In this document: in pieces, positions 1 through 8,522 of the stretch | Layout: every line of letters starts with the position of its first letter | Numbering within the stretch: the stretch's first letter is position 1 | Source of the DNA: Fodinibacter sp963763015 | Lineage (GTDB): Bacteria > Actinomycetota > Actinomycetes > Actinomycetales > Dermatophilaceae | Reading direction: 5' to 3' | DNA length: 64,000 nucleotides | Assembly (NCBI GenBank): GCA_963763015.1 | Contig: CAVXML010000007.1 | Coordinates: 124,001-188,000 of the forward strand | Notes under the pieces: model-generated | Databases searched by the model: none | What the model was told of the DNA's origin: nothing | Seen by the model: the letters and a program-made list of their open reading frames with translations, nothing else | Made by a program: the position numbers and the translations under genes

Positions 1-449
1 CGGCGGCCCGCGCGTCCAGGTACCCCCCGCTCGGCGACCGGAGCTGGGGGCCGTTCCCGCCGCTGTGGGGCGGTACCGCCCCCTCGGTGACGGCTGCCGA
101 CGCCGCGGTCCGCTGCCTGGTGATGGTCGAGACCGTCGGGGCCCTGGAGGCGGTCGATGACATGGCTGGTACTGCGGGTGTGGACGGGCTCCTCGTCGGG
201 CCCCTCGACCTCGCCCTCGCCCTGGGAACCGCCGTCGACGACCTCCTCGGCGACCGCGGACCGGGAAACCCGGTGGGGCGTGTGGTGGAGGCCGCGCGGC
301 GGCACGGGGTCCTTGTCGCAGCCTTCGCGGGGAGCCCCCGGAACGCCGCCCTGCTGCGCCGGCACGGCATCCGGTGTCTGGCGGTGACGACGGACACGGC
401 GGTGGTCGCCGAAGGGGTGCGCACGGTGCTCGGCGCCGACGAGGGCTGA
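1..449 (+). CDS. HpcH/HpaI aldolase family protein, C-terminal part (5' end outside window)
   Basis: The reading frame is open from the left edge (first full codon at position 3) to a TGA at 447-449, so the true start lies outside the window. Early residues RYPPLGDRSWGPF and the later VMVETVGALEAVDDM and VDGLLVGPLDLALALG stretches are hallmarks of the HpcH/HpaI class II aldolase family, whose enzymes split 2-keto-3-deoxy acids such as 4-hydroxy-2-oxoheptanedioate using a divalent metal. The ETVGALE glutamate and the GPLDLA aspartate fall where the family places its metal ligands. About 148 residues are visible of a family length near 250. The real substrate cannot be told. The last 31 bases of the gene are duplicated directly downstream. 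Confidence 0.85.
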   Translation, partial: AARASRYPPLGDRSWGPFPPLWGGTAPSVTAADAAVRCLVMVETVGALEAVDDMAGTAGVDGLLVGPLDLALALGTAVDDLLGDRGPGNPVGRVVEAARRHGVLVAAFAGSPRNAALLRRHGIRCLAVTTDTAVVAEGVRTVLGADEG

Positions 450-480
450 GCGCACGGTGCTCGGCGCCGACGATGGCTGA
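419..480. repeat. 31-bp tandem duplication at the end of the aldolase gene
   Basis: Bases 419-449, which include the final codons and the stop, are repeated at 450-480 with a single mismatch (GAGGGCTGA against GATGGCTGA). A further five bases (GCGCA) continue the repeat after 480. The second copy lies outside the coding sequence and still carries an in-phase TGA. Confidence 0.9.
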
Positions 481-505
481 GCGCAGGGGGACGGGTCACC
501 CGGGA

Positions 506-524
506 CGGGTGAGGCGGTCACCCG
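506..524. terminator. Possible hairpin terminator after the aldolase gene
   Basis: CGGGTGA at 506-512 and TCACCCG at 518-524 form a perfect 7-bp stem with a 5-base loop, 57 bases after the aldolase stop codon. There is no T tract, so this is only terminator-like. Confidence 0.4.
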
Positions 525-613
525 CGACGCCGGGGTACACCTGAGTGGTTGACGAGCACCAGCGTCGCCACCAGGGCATCCACGCGTGATGCCGGACGAA
601 GGGATGGAGCACC

Positions 614-1051
614 ATGTCGCACGACAGCACGTCCATGACCACGAACCTCGACGGTCGCAACCCGTCGTACAGCAGTGGCGCCGTCGGCGTGATCATCTTC
701 GCCGCCGTGCTCATGATCATGATCGGCGGTTTCCACGCCATCCAGGGTCTCGTGGCGCTGTTGAACGACGAGTTCTTCGTCGTGGGCTCCGAGTACGTCT
801 TCGAGTTCGACATCACCGCCTGGGGCTGGATCCACCTGATCCTCGGTGTGTTCGTCGCAGTGGCCGGCGCCGCCCTCCTCAGCGGCCCGGTGTGGGCGCG
901 CACGGTCGCGGTCATCGTGGCGGCGATCAGCATGGTGGCCAGCTTCGTGTGGCTCCCCTACTACCCGCTCTGGAGCATCCTGGTCATCGCCCTCGACGTC
1001 TTCGTGATCTGGGCAGTGATCCTCCACGGCCGCGACATGGTCGACGAGTGA
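614..1051 (+). CDS. DUF7144 family four-helix membrane protein
   Basis: This 145-residue protein has a short polar N-terminus and then four hydrophobic segments at roughly residues 25-45, 70-90, 95-115 and 118-138. The layout and the VGVIIFAAVLMIMIGGFHAIQGL and WGWIHLILG stretches match the DUF7144 family of small actinobacterial integral membrane proteins. The biochemical role is unknown. The ATG at 614 has a purine-rich GGGATGGAG a few bases upstream. It is followed after 26 bases by a DUF6325 gene and then a SHOCT gene on the same strand. The three probably form one operon of small envelope or stress proteins, an inference from spacing alone. Confidence 0.85.
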   Translation: MSHDSTSMTTNLDGRNPSYSSGAVGVIIFAAVLMIMIGGFHAIQGLVALLNDEFFVVGSEYVFEFDITAWGWIHLILGVFVAVAGAALLSGPVWARTVAVIVAAISMVASFVWLPYYPLWSILVIALDVFVIWAVILHGRDMVDE

Positions 1052-1077
1052 GCACCCGACCCACCCCAGGAGGACCC

Positions 1078-1533
1078 ATGACCGCAGAAACCGCCCAGAG
1101 CTCACACAACCTGCACGGCCCCATCGACTTCGTGCTCCTGGAGTTCCCCCGCGACCGGCTGACCGGCGAGGCAGCGCCGGCGCTGCTCGACCTCGTGGAA
1201 CGCGGAGTCATCCGGCTCTTCGACCTCCTCGTCGTCAGCAAGGGCGAGGACGGCTCCGTCGACGTCCTGGAGCTGACCGACCCCCTCGCGGAGAACAGTG
1301 GGTTCTCCTACTTCGCCGGTGCCAACTCGGGCATGCTCGGCGACGACGACGTGCGCGAGGCGGCCGAGGCGATGAGGCCCGGCACCGTCGCGGCGCTCAT
1401 CGTGTACGAGAACACCTGGGCTGCGCCTTTCGTCGCCGCCGTCCGGAACAGTGGTGGCGAGATGGTGGCAAGTGCCCGTATCCCTGCGACCGACGTGATC
1501 GCCGCGCTCGACGCCCTCGAGCAGACGGCCTGA
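1078..1533 (+). CDS. DUF6325 family protein
   Basis: A 151-residue soluble protein beginning MTAETAQSSHNLHGPIDFVLLEF. The family signature is the GPIDFVLLEFP start, a middle segment with GVIRLFDLLVVSKGEDG, and a C-terminal half with alternating short helices and strands (AALIVYENTWAAPFVAAV). These match DUF6325, a family common in actinobacteria and often next to SHOCT-domain and DUF7144-type genes; no function is established. An AGGAGGAC ribosome binding site ends two bases before the ATG at 1078, which decides the start. There is no signal peptide or membrane segment. Confidence 0.85.
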   Translation: MTAETAQSSHNLHGPIDFVLLEFPRDRLTGEAAPALLDLVERGVIRLFDLLVVSKGEDGSVDVLELTDPLAENSGFSYFAGANSGMLGDDDVREAAEAMRPGTVAALIVYENTWAAPFVAAVRNSGGEMVASARIPATDVIAALDALEQTA

Positions 1534-1546
1534 GGAGGAGGACGAC

Positions 1547-1873
1547 ATGCCAGGACTACTGCGAGGAGTGGCCCGCACCGCGGTCGTCGCGGGGACCGCC
1601 AGCGCCGTGAGCGGGCGGGTCCAGCGCCGCCAGGCGGCGAAGTACGCCGACCGTGACGCACAGGTGGCCGCCGACCGAACCGTGGCGTACCAACAGGACC
1701 TGGCGGCCCAGGCACCCCCGGTGCAGTACGCCCCGGCGCCCGCGGCGCCTCCGCCGGCCGCCCAGGCGCCAGACATGGTGAGCCAGCTGAGGGAGCTCGC
1801 ACAGCTCAAGAGCGACGGGATCCTGACGGAGGAGGAGTTCGCCGCCCAGAAGGCGAAGATCCTCGGGGGCTGA
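1547..1873 (+). CDS. SHOCT domain protein
   Basis: A 108-residue protein. Residues 1-25 are weakly hydrophobic (VARTAVVAGTASAVSG), the middle is Gln-, Ala- and Pro-rich low complexity, and the last 30 residues form a SHOCT domain: LRELAQLKSDGILTEEEFAAQKAKILGG. SHOCT is a short C-terminal oligomerisation-type motif of no defined enzymatic activity. A GAGGAGGAC ribosome binding site precedes the ATG, 13 bases after the DUF6325 stop, so the two genes are probably co-transcribed. Confidence 0.85.
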   Translation: MPGLLRGVARTAVVAGTASAVSGRVQRRQAAKYADRDAQVAADRTVAYQQDLAAQAPPVQYAPAPAAPPPAAQAPDMVSQLRELAQLKSDGILTEEEFAAQKAKILGG

Positions 1874-1924
1874 GGACCTTCGACCTCCCGCTGCAGCCCG
1901 CGTGGTCGGAGTTACAGTGGCGCA

Positions 1925-3377
1925 ATGATCGGCTCCGCCGCGGTGACCGTCAACGGGTCGCTACGAGCGCTCGCCGGGGTTCCGGTCCACACCACGCTCC
2001 TGGACTTCATCCGGGCGCAGGGGCTCACCGGAGCCAAGGAGGGCTGCGCGGAGGGCGAGTGCGGGGCCTGCGCGGTGCTCGTCGCCCGTCCCGACGGCTC
2101 CGGCACCCGCTGGGTGGCTCTCAACGCGTGCCTCGTCGCTGCCGCCGCCTACGACGGCCAGGAGGTCGTGACGGCCGAGGGGCTGGGGTCGCCCGACCGG
2201 CTCCACCCGGTGCAGCAGGAGATGGCCGACCGAGGCGGCTCCCAGTGCGGCTACTGCACCCCGGGTTTCGTCTGCAGCATGGCAGCGGAGTACTACCGGC
2301 CCGGACGCAGCGCCCCGCGATCCGGGGACGACGGGTTCGGACCGGCGTCGGAGCGCGTTCGACCTCGAGGCGCTGGGGGGCAACCTCTGCCGGTGCACCG
2401 GGTACCGGCCGATCCGGGATGCCGCGCTCGCCCTCGGGGTCCCCGACGTGCGGGATCCGCTGGCTGCCCGGCTCACGGACCCGGCACCCAGCGCGGCGGC
2501 GACCGTCGTGGCGGCATCCGACGGTGTGCTCACCCGTCCGGCCGACCTCCGAGAGGCCCTCACCGCACTGACCGAGGATCCCGGGGCGACGGTCGTGTCC
2601 GGCAGCACGGACTGGGGAGTCGAGGTGAACCTCCGGGGCCGCCGTGCCTCGTCGCTCGTCATGGTCGACCGGCTGGAGGAGCTGCGCGCCGTGGACCTCG
2701 CCGACGACGCGCTCACCGTGGGGGCTGCGCTGACCCTCACCGAGCTCGAGGCCCTGCTCGCGGGCCGGGTGCCGCTCCTCGACGAGCTCTGGCCGCAGTT
2801 CGGCTCACGGCTCATCCGCAACGGCGCGACGCTCGGGGGCAACCTCGGCACCGCGTCGCCCGTCGGCGACACCGCCCCGGCCCTGCTGGCCCTCGAGGCG
2901 ACCCTCCTCCTCGTCTCGGTGCGGGGCCAGCGCGAGGTGGCGCTCGCGGACTACTTCACGGGCTACCGCCGCACCGTCCTCGAACCTGACGAGCTGATCC
3001 GGGCCGTCCGGGTTCCGCTGCCGCTGAGCCGCCTCACCGGCTTCCACAAGGTCGCGAAGCGGCGTGCCGACGACATCTCCGGCGTTGCCGTCGCGTGCGC
3101 GCTCGACGTGGCCGACGGGGTGGTCAGCCGGGCTCGCATCGGCCTCGGTGGGGTGGCGGCGACTCCGGTGCGCGCGCTCGCCACCGAGGCGGCCCTCGAG
3201 GGCCGGCCATGGTCGGCCGAGACCGTCCTCGAGGCCGCCGAGGTGCTGGGGCACGAGGGCACACCGATCGACGACGTCCGCGCGAGTGCCGCCTACCGGG
3301 TCGCGATGCTCCGCACCTCACTGCTGCGGCTCGCAGTGGAACGCGGCGGCCTCCATCTCGATGCGGTCCTCGCATGA
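1925..3377 (+). pseudogene. xdhA: Xanthine dehydrogenase small subunit (2Fe-2S plus FAD domains), frameshifted
   Basis: Xanthine dehydrogenase oxidises hypoxanthine and xanthine to urate; this subunit carries two [2Fe-2S] clusters and FAD and passes electrons from the molybdenum subunit to NAD+. The first frame (from ATG 1925) gives the plant-type ferredoxin cysteines KEGCAEGECGAC and NAC, then GYCTPGF of the second cluster. The rest of the second cluster motif, NLCRCTGYRPIRDAAL, is in another frame from about 2358, and continues with a FAD-binding domain (VVSGSTDWGVEVN, LIRNGATLGGNLGTASPVGD) to the stop at 3377. The change of frame falls somewhere between 2300 and 2357 and equals one inserted or two lost bases. 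All domains are otherwise complete, so either a recent mutation or a sequence error is possible. The stop overlaps the xdhB start. Confidence 0.85.
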
Positions 3378-5743
3378 GCCGCCTCTCGGAGCGGCCGGTC
3401 GGGGCGGTGGCAGGGGCAGCGCTGCCCCACGAGAGCGCCGCGCTGCACGTCACCGGGCAGGCGCTGTACACCGACGACCTGCTGCGCCGGACTCCCCACG
3501 TGCTCCACGCCCACCCCGTGCAGTCGCCCCATGCCCATGCGCGCGTCACGACGCTGCGGACCGGGCGCGCCCTCGCCGTCGAGGGAGTGGTGCGCGTGCT
3601 GACGGCCGACGACGTGCCGGGCGTCAACGACGCCGGCGTCAAGGGTGACGAGCCGCTCTTTCCCGCCGAGGTGATGTACACCGGTCACGCGGTCTGCTGG
3701 GTGCTCGCGGAGAGCCTCGAGGCGGCCCGGCTGGGAGCCGCCGCGGTGGAGGTGGACTACGAACCGCTCCCAGCGCTCGTCGGCCTCCGGGAGGCGATCG
3801 CCGCGGAGTCGTTCCAGGGCGGGCAGCCGACGGTGCACCGCGGCGACGTGGCCGCGGCACTGGAGGGAGCCGCTCACGTGTTCAGCGGTGAGACCGAGAT
3901 GGCGGGCCAGGAGCACTTCTACCTCGAGACGCACTGCGCGCTGGTCACCGTCGACGAGGCGGGCCAGGTGTTCGTGCAGTCGAGCACCCAGCACCCCACG
4001 GAGACCCAGGTGATCGTCGCGCAGGTGCTCGGTGTGCCCAGCCACGCGGTCACGGTGCAGTGCCTGCGGATGGGCGGCGGCTTCGGTGGGAAGGAGATGC
4101 AGCCCCACGGGTACGCCGCGGTGGCGGCCCTCGGTTCGGTGCTCACCGGTCGCCCGGTGCGGGTGCGGCTGACCCGCAGCCAGGACCTGACGATGACCGG
4201 CAAGCGCCACGGGTTCCACGCGCAGTGGAGGGTCGGCTTCGACGCCGACGGGCGCCTCCGGGCCCTCGACGCGACCCTGACGTCCGACGGCGGGTGGAGC
4301 CTGGACCTCTCGGAGCCGGTTCTCGCCCGGGCGCTGTGCCACGTCGACAACGCCTACTGGATCCCCCACGTCCGGGTGCACGGCCGCGTGGCGCACACCC
4401 ACAAGACCTCGCAGACGGCCTTCCGTGGGTTCGGCGGACCCCAGGGCATGCTCGTCATCGAGGACGTCCTCGGCCGCTGCGCGCCGTTGCTCGGCATGGA
4501 GCCCGCCGAGCTGCGTCGTCGCAACTTCTACGCCGAGGGGCAGTCGACCCACTACGGCCAGCCGGTGCGGCATCCGGACCGACTGCGTGCCGCGTGGGAC
4601 CAGGTGCTGCGGGACGGCGAGGTCGCCCGGCGTTCCGCCGACGTGGCCGCGTTCAACCGGTCGCACCCGCACACCAAGCGGGGCCTCGCGGTCACGCCCG
4701 TGAAGTTCGGCATCTCGTTCAACTTCACCGCGTTCAACCAGGCCGGGGCCCTCGTGCACGTCTACACCGACGGTTCCGTGCTCGTGAACCACGGCGGGAC
4801 CGAGATGGGTCAGGGGCTCCACACCAAGATGCTCCAGGTGGCCGCCACCGCTCTGGGGGTGCCGCTGGGGCGGGTGCGGCTCGCCCCGACGCGTACGGAC
4901 AAGGTGCCCAACACCTCCGCGACGGCGGCCAGCTCCGGCGCCGACCTCAACGGTGCCGCGGTCAAGGACGCCTGCGAGCAGATCCTCGCCCGCCTCGAGC
5001 GGGTGCGAGCCGGCCGCGACCTCACCTGGGAGCAGCTGGTGCGCGAGGCGTACCTCTCGCGGGTCCAGCTGTGGGCGGCCGGGTTCTACCGGACCGAGGG
5101 TCTGGAGTGGGACTCGACGGCGATGCGGGGACACCCCTTCAAGTACTTCGCCTACGGCGTCGCCGCGTGCGAGGTGGAGGTCGACGGCTTCACCGGCGCG
5201 CACCGGACGCGTCGCGTCGACATCGTCCACGACGTCGGCGACTCCCTGTCGCCGCTCGTCGACCTCGGCCAGATCGAGGGGGCCTTCGTCCAGGGAGCCG
5301 GCTGGCTCACCCTCGAGGACCTGCGCTGGGACGAGTCCGACGGCGAGTCCCGTGGCCGGCTGCTCACGGCATCCGCCTCGACGTACAAGCTGCCGGCCTG
5401 GTCGGAGATGCCGGAGGAGCTCCACGTCCGGATGCTGCATCGCGCGCACGAGGACGGTGCGATCTACGGGTCCAAGGCCGTGGGGGAGCCGCCGCTCATG
5501 CTGGCGCTCTCGGTGCGCGAGGCGCTCCGAGCGGCGGTGGCCGCATTCGGACCCGAGGGGGTGAGCGTGGACCTCGCGTCACCGGCGACGCCTGAGGCCG
5601 TCTACTGGGCGATCCAGCGGGCCCGCCGCGGTGGCGCGGGCCGGGTGGCGGTGGGCGCACCGGGCGTCGAGCCGGCCCAGCCGGCTCCGGGGCACCCCCT
5701 GCTGCACCCCCGCTCGGAGCAGCACGTCGGAACGGGCGCCTGA
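3374..5743 (+). CDS. xdhB: Xanthine dehydrogenase molybdopterin-binding subunit
   Basis: This 789-residue protein is the large catalytic subunit that binds the molybdenum cofactor and hydroxylates the purine. Visible hallmarks in order are the a/b hammerhead (LPHESAALHVTGQALYTDD), GQEHFYLETH, RMGGGFGGKEMQ of the cofactor-binding loop, QTAFRGFGGPQG with the substrate-binding arginine, HGGTEMGQGLHTKM, and GSKAVGEPPLML carrying the catalytic glutamate near the C-terminus. Length matches the XdhB family (about 780). The start ATG at 3374 overlaps the xdhA stop in an ATGA, indicating coupled translation; the next gene is xdhC. The last 45 residues are a polar tail beyond the family core. Confidence 0.93.
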   Translation: MSRLSERPVGAVAGAALPHESAALHVTGQALYTDDLLRRTPHVLHAHPVQSPHAHARVTTLRTGRALAVEGVVRVLTADDVPGVNDAGVKGDEPLFPAEVMYTGHAVCWVLAESLEAARLGAAAVEVDYEPLPALVGLREAIAAESFQGGQPTVHRGDVAAALEGAAHVFSGETEMAGQEHFYLETHCALVTVDEAGQVFVQSSTQHPTETQVIVAQVLGVPSHAVTVQCLRMGGGFGGKEMQPHGYAAVAALGSVLTGRPVRVRLTRSQDLTMTGKRHGFHAQWRVGFDADGRLRALDATLTSDGGWSLDLSEPVLARALCHVDNAYWIPHVRVHGRVAHTHKTSQTAFRGFGGPQGMLVIEDVLGRCAPLLGMEPAELRRRNFYAEGQSTHYGQPVRHPDRLRAAWDQVLRDGEVARRSADVAAFNRSHPHTKRGLAVTPVKFGISFNFTAFNQAGALVHVYTDGSVLVNHGGTEMGQGLHTKMLQVAATALGVPLGRVRLAPTRTDKVPNTSATAASSGADLNGAAVKDACEQILARLERVRAGRDLTWEQLVREAYLSRVQLWAAGFYRTEGLEWDSTAMRGHPFKYFAYGVAACEVEVDGFTGAHRTRRVDIVHDVGDSLSPLVDLGQIEGAFVQGAGWLTLEDLRWDESDGESRGRLLTASASTYKLPAWSEMPEELHVRMLHRAHEDGAIYGSKAVGEPPLMLALSVREALRAAVAAFGPEGVSVDLASPATPEAVYWAIQRARRGGAGRVAVGAPGVEPAQPAPGHPLLHPRSEQHVGTGA

Positions 5744-5744
5744 C

Positions 5745-6554
5745 GTGCACTGGTCGGATGCCGTGCGACGGCTTCGCGAGGAGCGCCGTCCCGGCGTCCT
5801 GGTCACCGTCACCGACGTGCGAGGACATGCACCACGGGACGCGGGCGCGAAGCTGGTGGTGGCGGCGGGTGCCACGTGGGGCAGCATCGGAGGAGGCAAC
5901 CTCGAGGAGACCGCGATCTCGCGTGCGCGGGTGCTCATCGACTCCGCTGCGGCAGAACCGAGCTCGCTGGTCGTCGCGCTGTCCGACAAGTCGCGCACCG
6001 AGCACGGCCGGCAGTGCTGCGGCGGTGAGGTGACCGTGCTGTTCGAGCCGTTGCCGGTGGTACCGGCCGTGGCGATCTTCGGTGTGGGTCACGTGGGCCT
6101 CGAGCTCGCCCGCATCCTCGCCCGGCACGACGTCGAGCTGCACCTCGTGGACTCACGGTCCGAGCAGCTGGCCGACGACCGTCTCGCATGCCTGACCGAC
6201 GCGCTGGGCTCGGTGCACGTGCACCACGCCCCCCTGCCCGAGATGGTGCTCGGCGGCCTGCCGGCCGGGGCCCACGTCCTCGTCCTGACGCACGACCATG
6301 CCGAGGACTTCGCACTGTGCGACGCGGCCCTGAGGTGCGGCCATCTCGGAACCATCGGGCTCATCGGGTCGTCCGCGAAGTGGCAGCGCTTCCGGCACGC
6401 GCTGCTGGCCGAGGGGCATCCCGAGGGGCAGGTCGACCGGATCACCTCTCCCATCGGAGACCCGACCCTGGCCGGCAAGGAGCCGGCGACGATCGCGCTG
6501 GGTGTCGCGGCCGTGCTGGTGCGCTCGTTCAGCGGGACCCGGGTCGAGTCCTGA
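5745..6554 (+). CDS. xdhC: Molybdenum cofactor insertion/maturation protein XdhC
   Basis: XdhC binds molybdenum cofactor, promotes its sulfuration and inserts it into xanthine dehydrogenase. The 269-residue sequence starts with a GTG at 5745, one base after the xdhB stop. It contains the XdhC/CoxI N-terminal domain (VLVTVTDVRGHAPRDAGAKLVV, GSIGGGNLEE, and QCCGGEVTVLFEP with the paired cysteines). A Rossmann-like C-terminal domain follows (VAIFGVGHVGLELARIL, LVLTHDHAEDF, IGLIGSSAKWQRF). Gene order xdhA-xdhB-xdhC is a normal purine-catabolism operon. The start is fixed by spacing to xdhB, as no ATG lies at the N-terminus. Confidence 0.92.
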   Translation: MHWSDAVRRLREERRPGVLVTVTDVRGHAPRDAGAKLVVAAGATWGSIGGGNLEETAISRARVLIDSAAAEPSSLVVALSDKSRTEHGRQCCGGEVTVLFEPLPVVPAVAIFGVGHVGLELARILARHDVELHLVDSRSEQLADDRLACLTDALGSVHVHHAPLPEMVLGGLPAGAHVLVLTHDHAEDFALCDAALRCGHLGTIGLIGSSAKWQRFRHALLAEGHPEGQVDRITSPIGDPTLAGKEPATIALGVAAVLVRSFSGTRVES

Positions 6555-7466
6555 GGACCGCAGCGCAGCACCTGCCTCGAACCGGCGCCCAGAGTCGCGG
6601 CCTGCGCTTCGGCCTGTCGGTGCCGTGCTTCGGCACGGGGGTCGACGCGGCCCGGTTGGCGCGGTGGGCTCGGGCGGCCGAGGTCGCCGGCTGGGACGGG
6701 GTTCTTCCTGTGGGACCACCTGTTCGCGTTCTCCAGCGGTCCGGTCGACGCGGTGGACCCGTTCATCGCGCTGACCGCAGCGGCCTGTGCCACCGAGTCC
6801 ATCCGGCTTGGCACCCTCGTGACGCCCCTGCCGCGCCGGAGGCCGGTCGTCGTCGCCCGGCAGACCGCCTCCTTGGACCGCCTCAGTGGTGGGCGCCTGG
6901 TTCTCGGCGTGGGGAGCGGTGCCGGTCCGTTCGAGTGGGAGTACCGCGGCGAGGAGAGCTCAGCCCGCGTGCGGGGCGAGATGCTCGACGAGCACCTCGA
7001 GGTCCTCGATCGTCTGTGGACGGGGAGCCGGTCAGGCACGAGGGCCGCCACTACCGGCTGTCCGGCCCGGACTGGGCCGCCGTGTGCTGGCCACCGCCGC
7101 TGCAGCGGCCCCGGATCCCGGTGTGGGTGGGCGGCACCTGGCCCGGGGGACCGGCCCTTCGTCCGGGCGGCCCGGTGGGACGGGGTCGTGCCCATGCGGC
7201 AGGACGGCACGTGGACGGTGGCCGACACGCTGGCCGTGACGCGACGTGTCCGGCAGCACGGGCTCTCGCAGGACGCGTCGTTCGACGTGGCGGTGCCCGG
7301 CGAGAGCGACCCGTCGGACCTCGGTCGCGAGGAGCGCGTCGCCGAGCACGAGATGGCCGGAGCCACGTGGTGGGTGGAGGCGGTGCACCCGTGGCGCTAC
7401 GGCCACGAGGACGGCCTCGCGTGGTCGCTCGCGGCCATGGAGGAACGCATCGAGGCCGGTCCCTGA
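6551..7466 (+). pseudogene. LLM class flavin-dependent oxidoreductase, broken by three G-run frameshifts
   Basis: The pieces belong to a luciferase-like (LLM) F420- or FMN-dependent oxidoreductase: LRFGLSVPCFGTGVDAARLARWARAAE, then FFLWDHLFAFSSGPVDAVDP, RLGTLVTPLPRRRPVVVARQ with LDRLSGGRLVLGVGSG, EGRHYRLSGPDW, IPVWVGGTWPG and a normal C-terminus to 7466. Joining them needs three frame changes, each at a run of G: four Gs at 6698-6701 (three expected), four at 7022-7025 (five expected), five at 7145-7149 (four expected). The start is unclear; the frame is open from about 6551, where it overlaps xdhC. Substrate unknown; position suggests co-transcription with xdh. Confidence 0.75.
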
Positions 7467-7520
7467 GGGTCTTCGCGGTGGGCGGCGTGTACCGGCGCGC
7501 GGCGGGGGTACCGGCATCCC

Positions 7521-7742
7521 ATGAGCACGAACGACACGACGGCCGCCGCCAAGGACCCCGACGACTGGGCCACGGGTGACGAGCCGGCCACCGGGGCGCA
7601 GCTGTCCTACCTGAGGACCCTCGCCCAGGACAGCGGTCGTGAGGTGCCCGAGGCCATCAGCAAGGCGGAGGCCTCGACGCTGATCGAGGAGCTCCAGGGG
7701 CAGTCGCCGCGGGTCTCCGGAGAGCGGTCGACCGACGGCTGA
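7521..7742 (+). CDS. DUF3072 domain protein
   Basis: A 73-residue polar protein. The core DPDDWATGDEPATGAQLSYLRTLAQDSGREVPEAISKAEASTLIEELQ is the DUF3072 signature, found in many actinobacteria. The domain looks like a helical DNA-repair-like or protein-interaction fold, but no activity is established. There is no signal peptide. It stands alone between the oxidoreductase gene and a convergent reductase gene. Confidence 0.88.
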   Translation: MSTNDTTAAAKDPDDWATGDEPATGAQLSYLRTLAQDSGREVPEAISKAEASTLIEELQGQSPRVSGERSTDG

Positions 7743-7795
7743 GGGCCCCGGGACCCGCCGCCGAGCGGTGACGGTGGCTGAGCCCCGCCACGCCC

Positions 7796-8197
7796 TCACC
7801 CGTCGGCGGGCGGCGCGGTACCAGGCAGGGGTGCGCGGTCCCGGCGGAGCGGGGTCAGGATCACCATCGGTGAGCTTGCCACCCACTCGGCGAGGGAGTA
7901 GGGCTGGTCGGCGTACCACGGCTGCAGGCGCCAGGCCTCCGTGGCGATCCGACGGCGCGCCGCCTCGTCGGTCACCTCCGTCGCCGTCACGACGAGGTCG
8001 CGATCCGGACGCCGTAGGTGGAGGACCGCCTCGGGGTTCTCGCGGAGGTTGGCGAGCCAGTGCCTCGCACCCGGAGTGCCCGTGACGGCGATCCGGCCGT
8101 CGACCACCACGAACCAGATCTCCACCCGCCGCCGCCGGCCGCTGCGACGCCCCACGGTGGTGAGGTCGCAGGTTCCGGTGCGGGCCTCCGTGGTCAT
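7796..8197 (-). CDS. Nitroreductase/deazaflavin-dependent reductase family protein
   Basis: This 133-residue protein has the split-barrel pattern of the F420/deazaflavin-dependent quinone reductase family (Ddn-like): LTTVGRRSGRRRRVEIWFVV for phosphate binding of the cofactor, GRIAVTGTPGARHWLANLRENPEAVLHLRR, and a C-terminal helix with AEWVASSPMVILTPLRR. Family members reduce quinones or nitroaromatics with reduced F420; pyridoxamine-oxidase-like FMN enzymes share the fold, so the cofactor is inferred. The start overlaps the stop of the upstream 71-residue gene by ATGA on the minus strand, so both are one transcript. Confidence 0.8.
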   Translation of the reverse strand: MTTEARTGTCDLTTVGRRSGRRRRVEIWFVVVDGRIAVTGTPGARHWLANLRENPEAVLHLRRPDRDLVVTATEVTDEAARRRIATEAWRLQPWYADQPYSLAEWVASSPMVILTPLRRDRAPLPGTAPPADG

Positions 8198-8409
8198 CGG
8201 CCCTCCTGCGCCCTCCGTTCGCGCGCCTCACGCTCGAGGCGCGCCTTCCGGGCCGCCGCGACCCTCGCCTGCCGCTCACGCACCAGGCGCGCCTGCGGGT
8301 CGTCCTCGCTTCCCAGCTGCGCGGGGCCGTACAGGTGCAGGCCGACGTACTTGATGCGGTACATGATCCGGTACCACAACGACAGGCCCTCGTTGTCGCC
8401 CTTGGCCAT
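8194..8409 (-). CDS. Small conserved hypothetical protein with basic helical tail
   Basis: A 71-residue protein that I recognise only as a conserved actinobacterial type. Its first half, MAKGDNEGLSLWYRIMYRIK then YVGLHLYGPAQLG, is amphipathic with several tyrosines. From residue 40 to the end it is a strongly charged helix rich in Arg, Glu and Ala (RLVRERQARVAAARKARLER), likely a coiled coil or nucleic-acid-contacting helix. The ATG at 8409 and the ATGA overlap with the following reductase gene support translation. Function unknown. Confidence 0.7.
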   Translation of the reverse strand: MAKGDNEGLSLWYRIMYRIKYVGLHLYGPAQLGSEDDPQARLVRERQARVAAARKARLEREARERRAQEGR

Positions 8410-8460
8410 GGCGTCATCCCGGGTTGAGTGTCCGACAGGTCCTGCACCAACCATAGGTCC

Positions 8461-8497
8461 CGGAGCAGTGACCCGCGCGGAGCAGTCGTGACCCGCG
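8461..8497. repeat. Short imperfect tandem repeat upstream of the small hypothetical gene
   Basis: CGGAGCAGTGACCCGCG at 8461-8477 is followed directly by the same sequence with a three-base insertion (CGGAGCAGTCGTGACCCGCG) at 8478-8497. It lies in the intergenic space between the acyltransferase gene end and the small hypothetical gene start. Confidence 0.75.
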
Positions 8498-8522
8498 CCA
8501 CCCGACCGGCGCTGCGCCCGGG

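Noticed and set aside
2300..2357. Programmed ribosomal frameshift in xdhA
   Set aside because: No slippery heptamer plus downstream structure could be seen, and the family does not use frameshifting.
3293..5449. A 718-codon minus-strand frame opposite xdhB
   Set aside because: Histidine- and arginine-rich shadow without motifs, opposite a clear xanthine dehydrogenase subunit.
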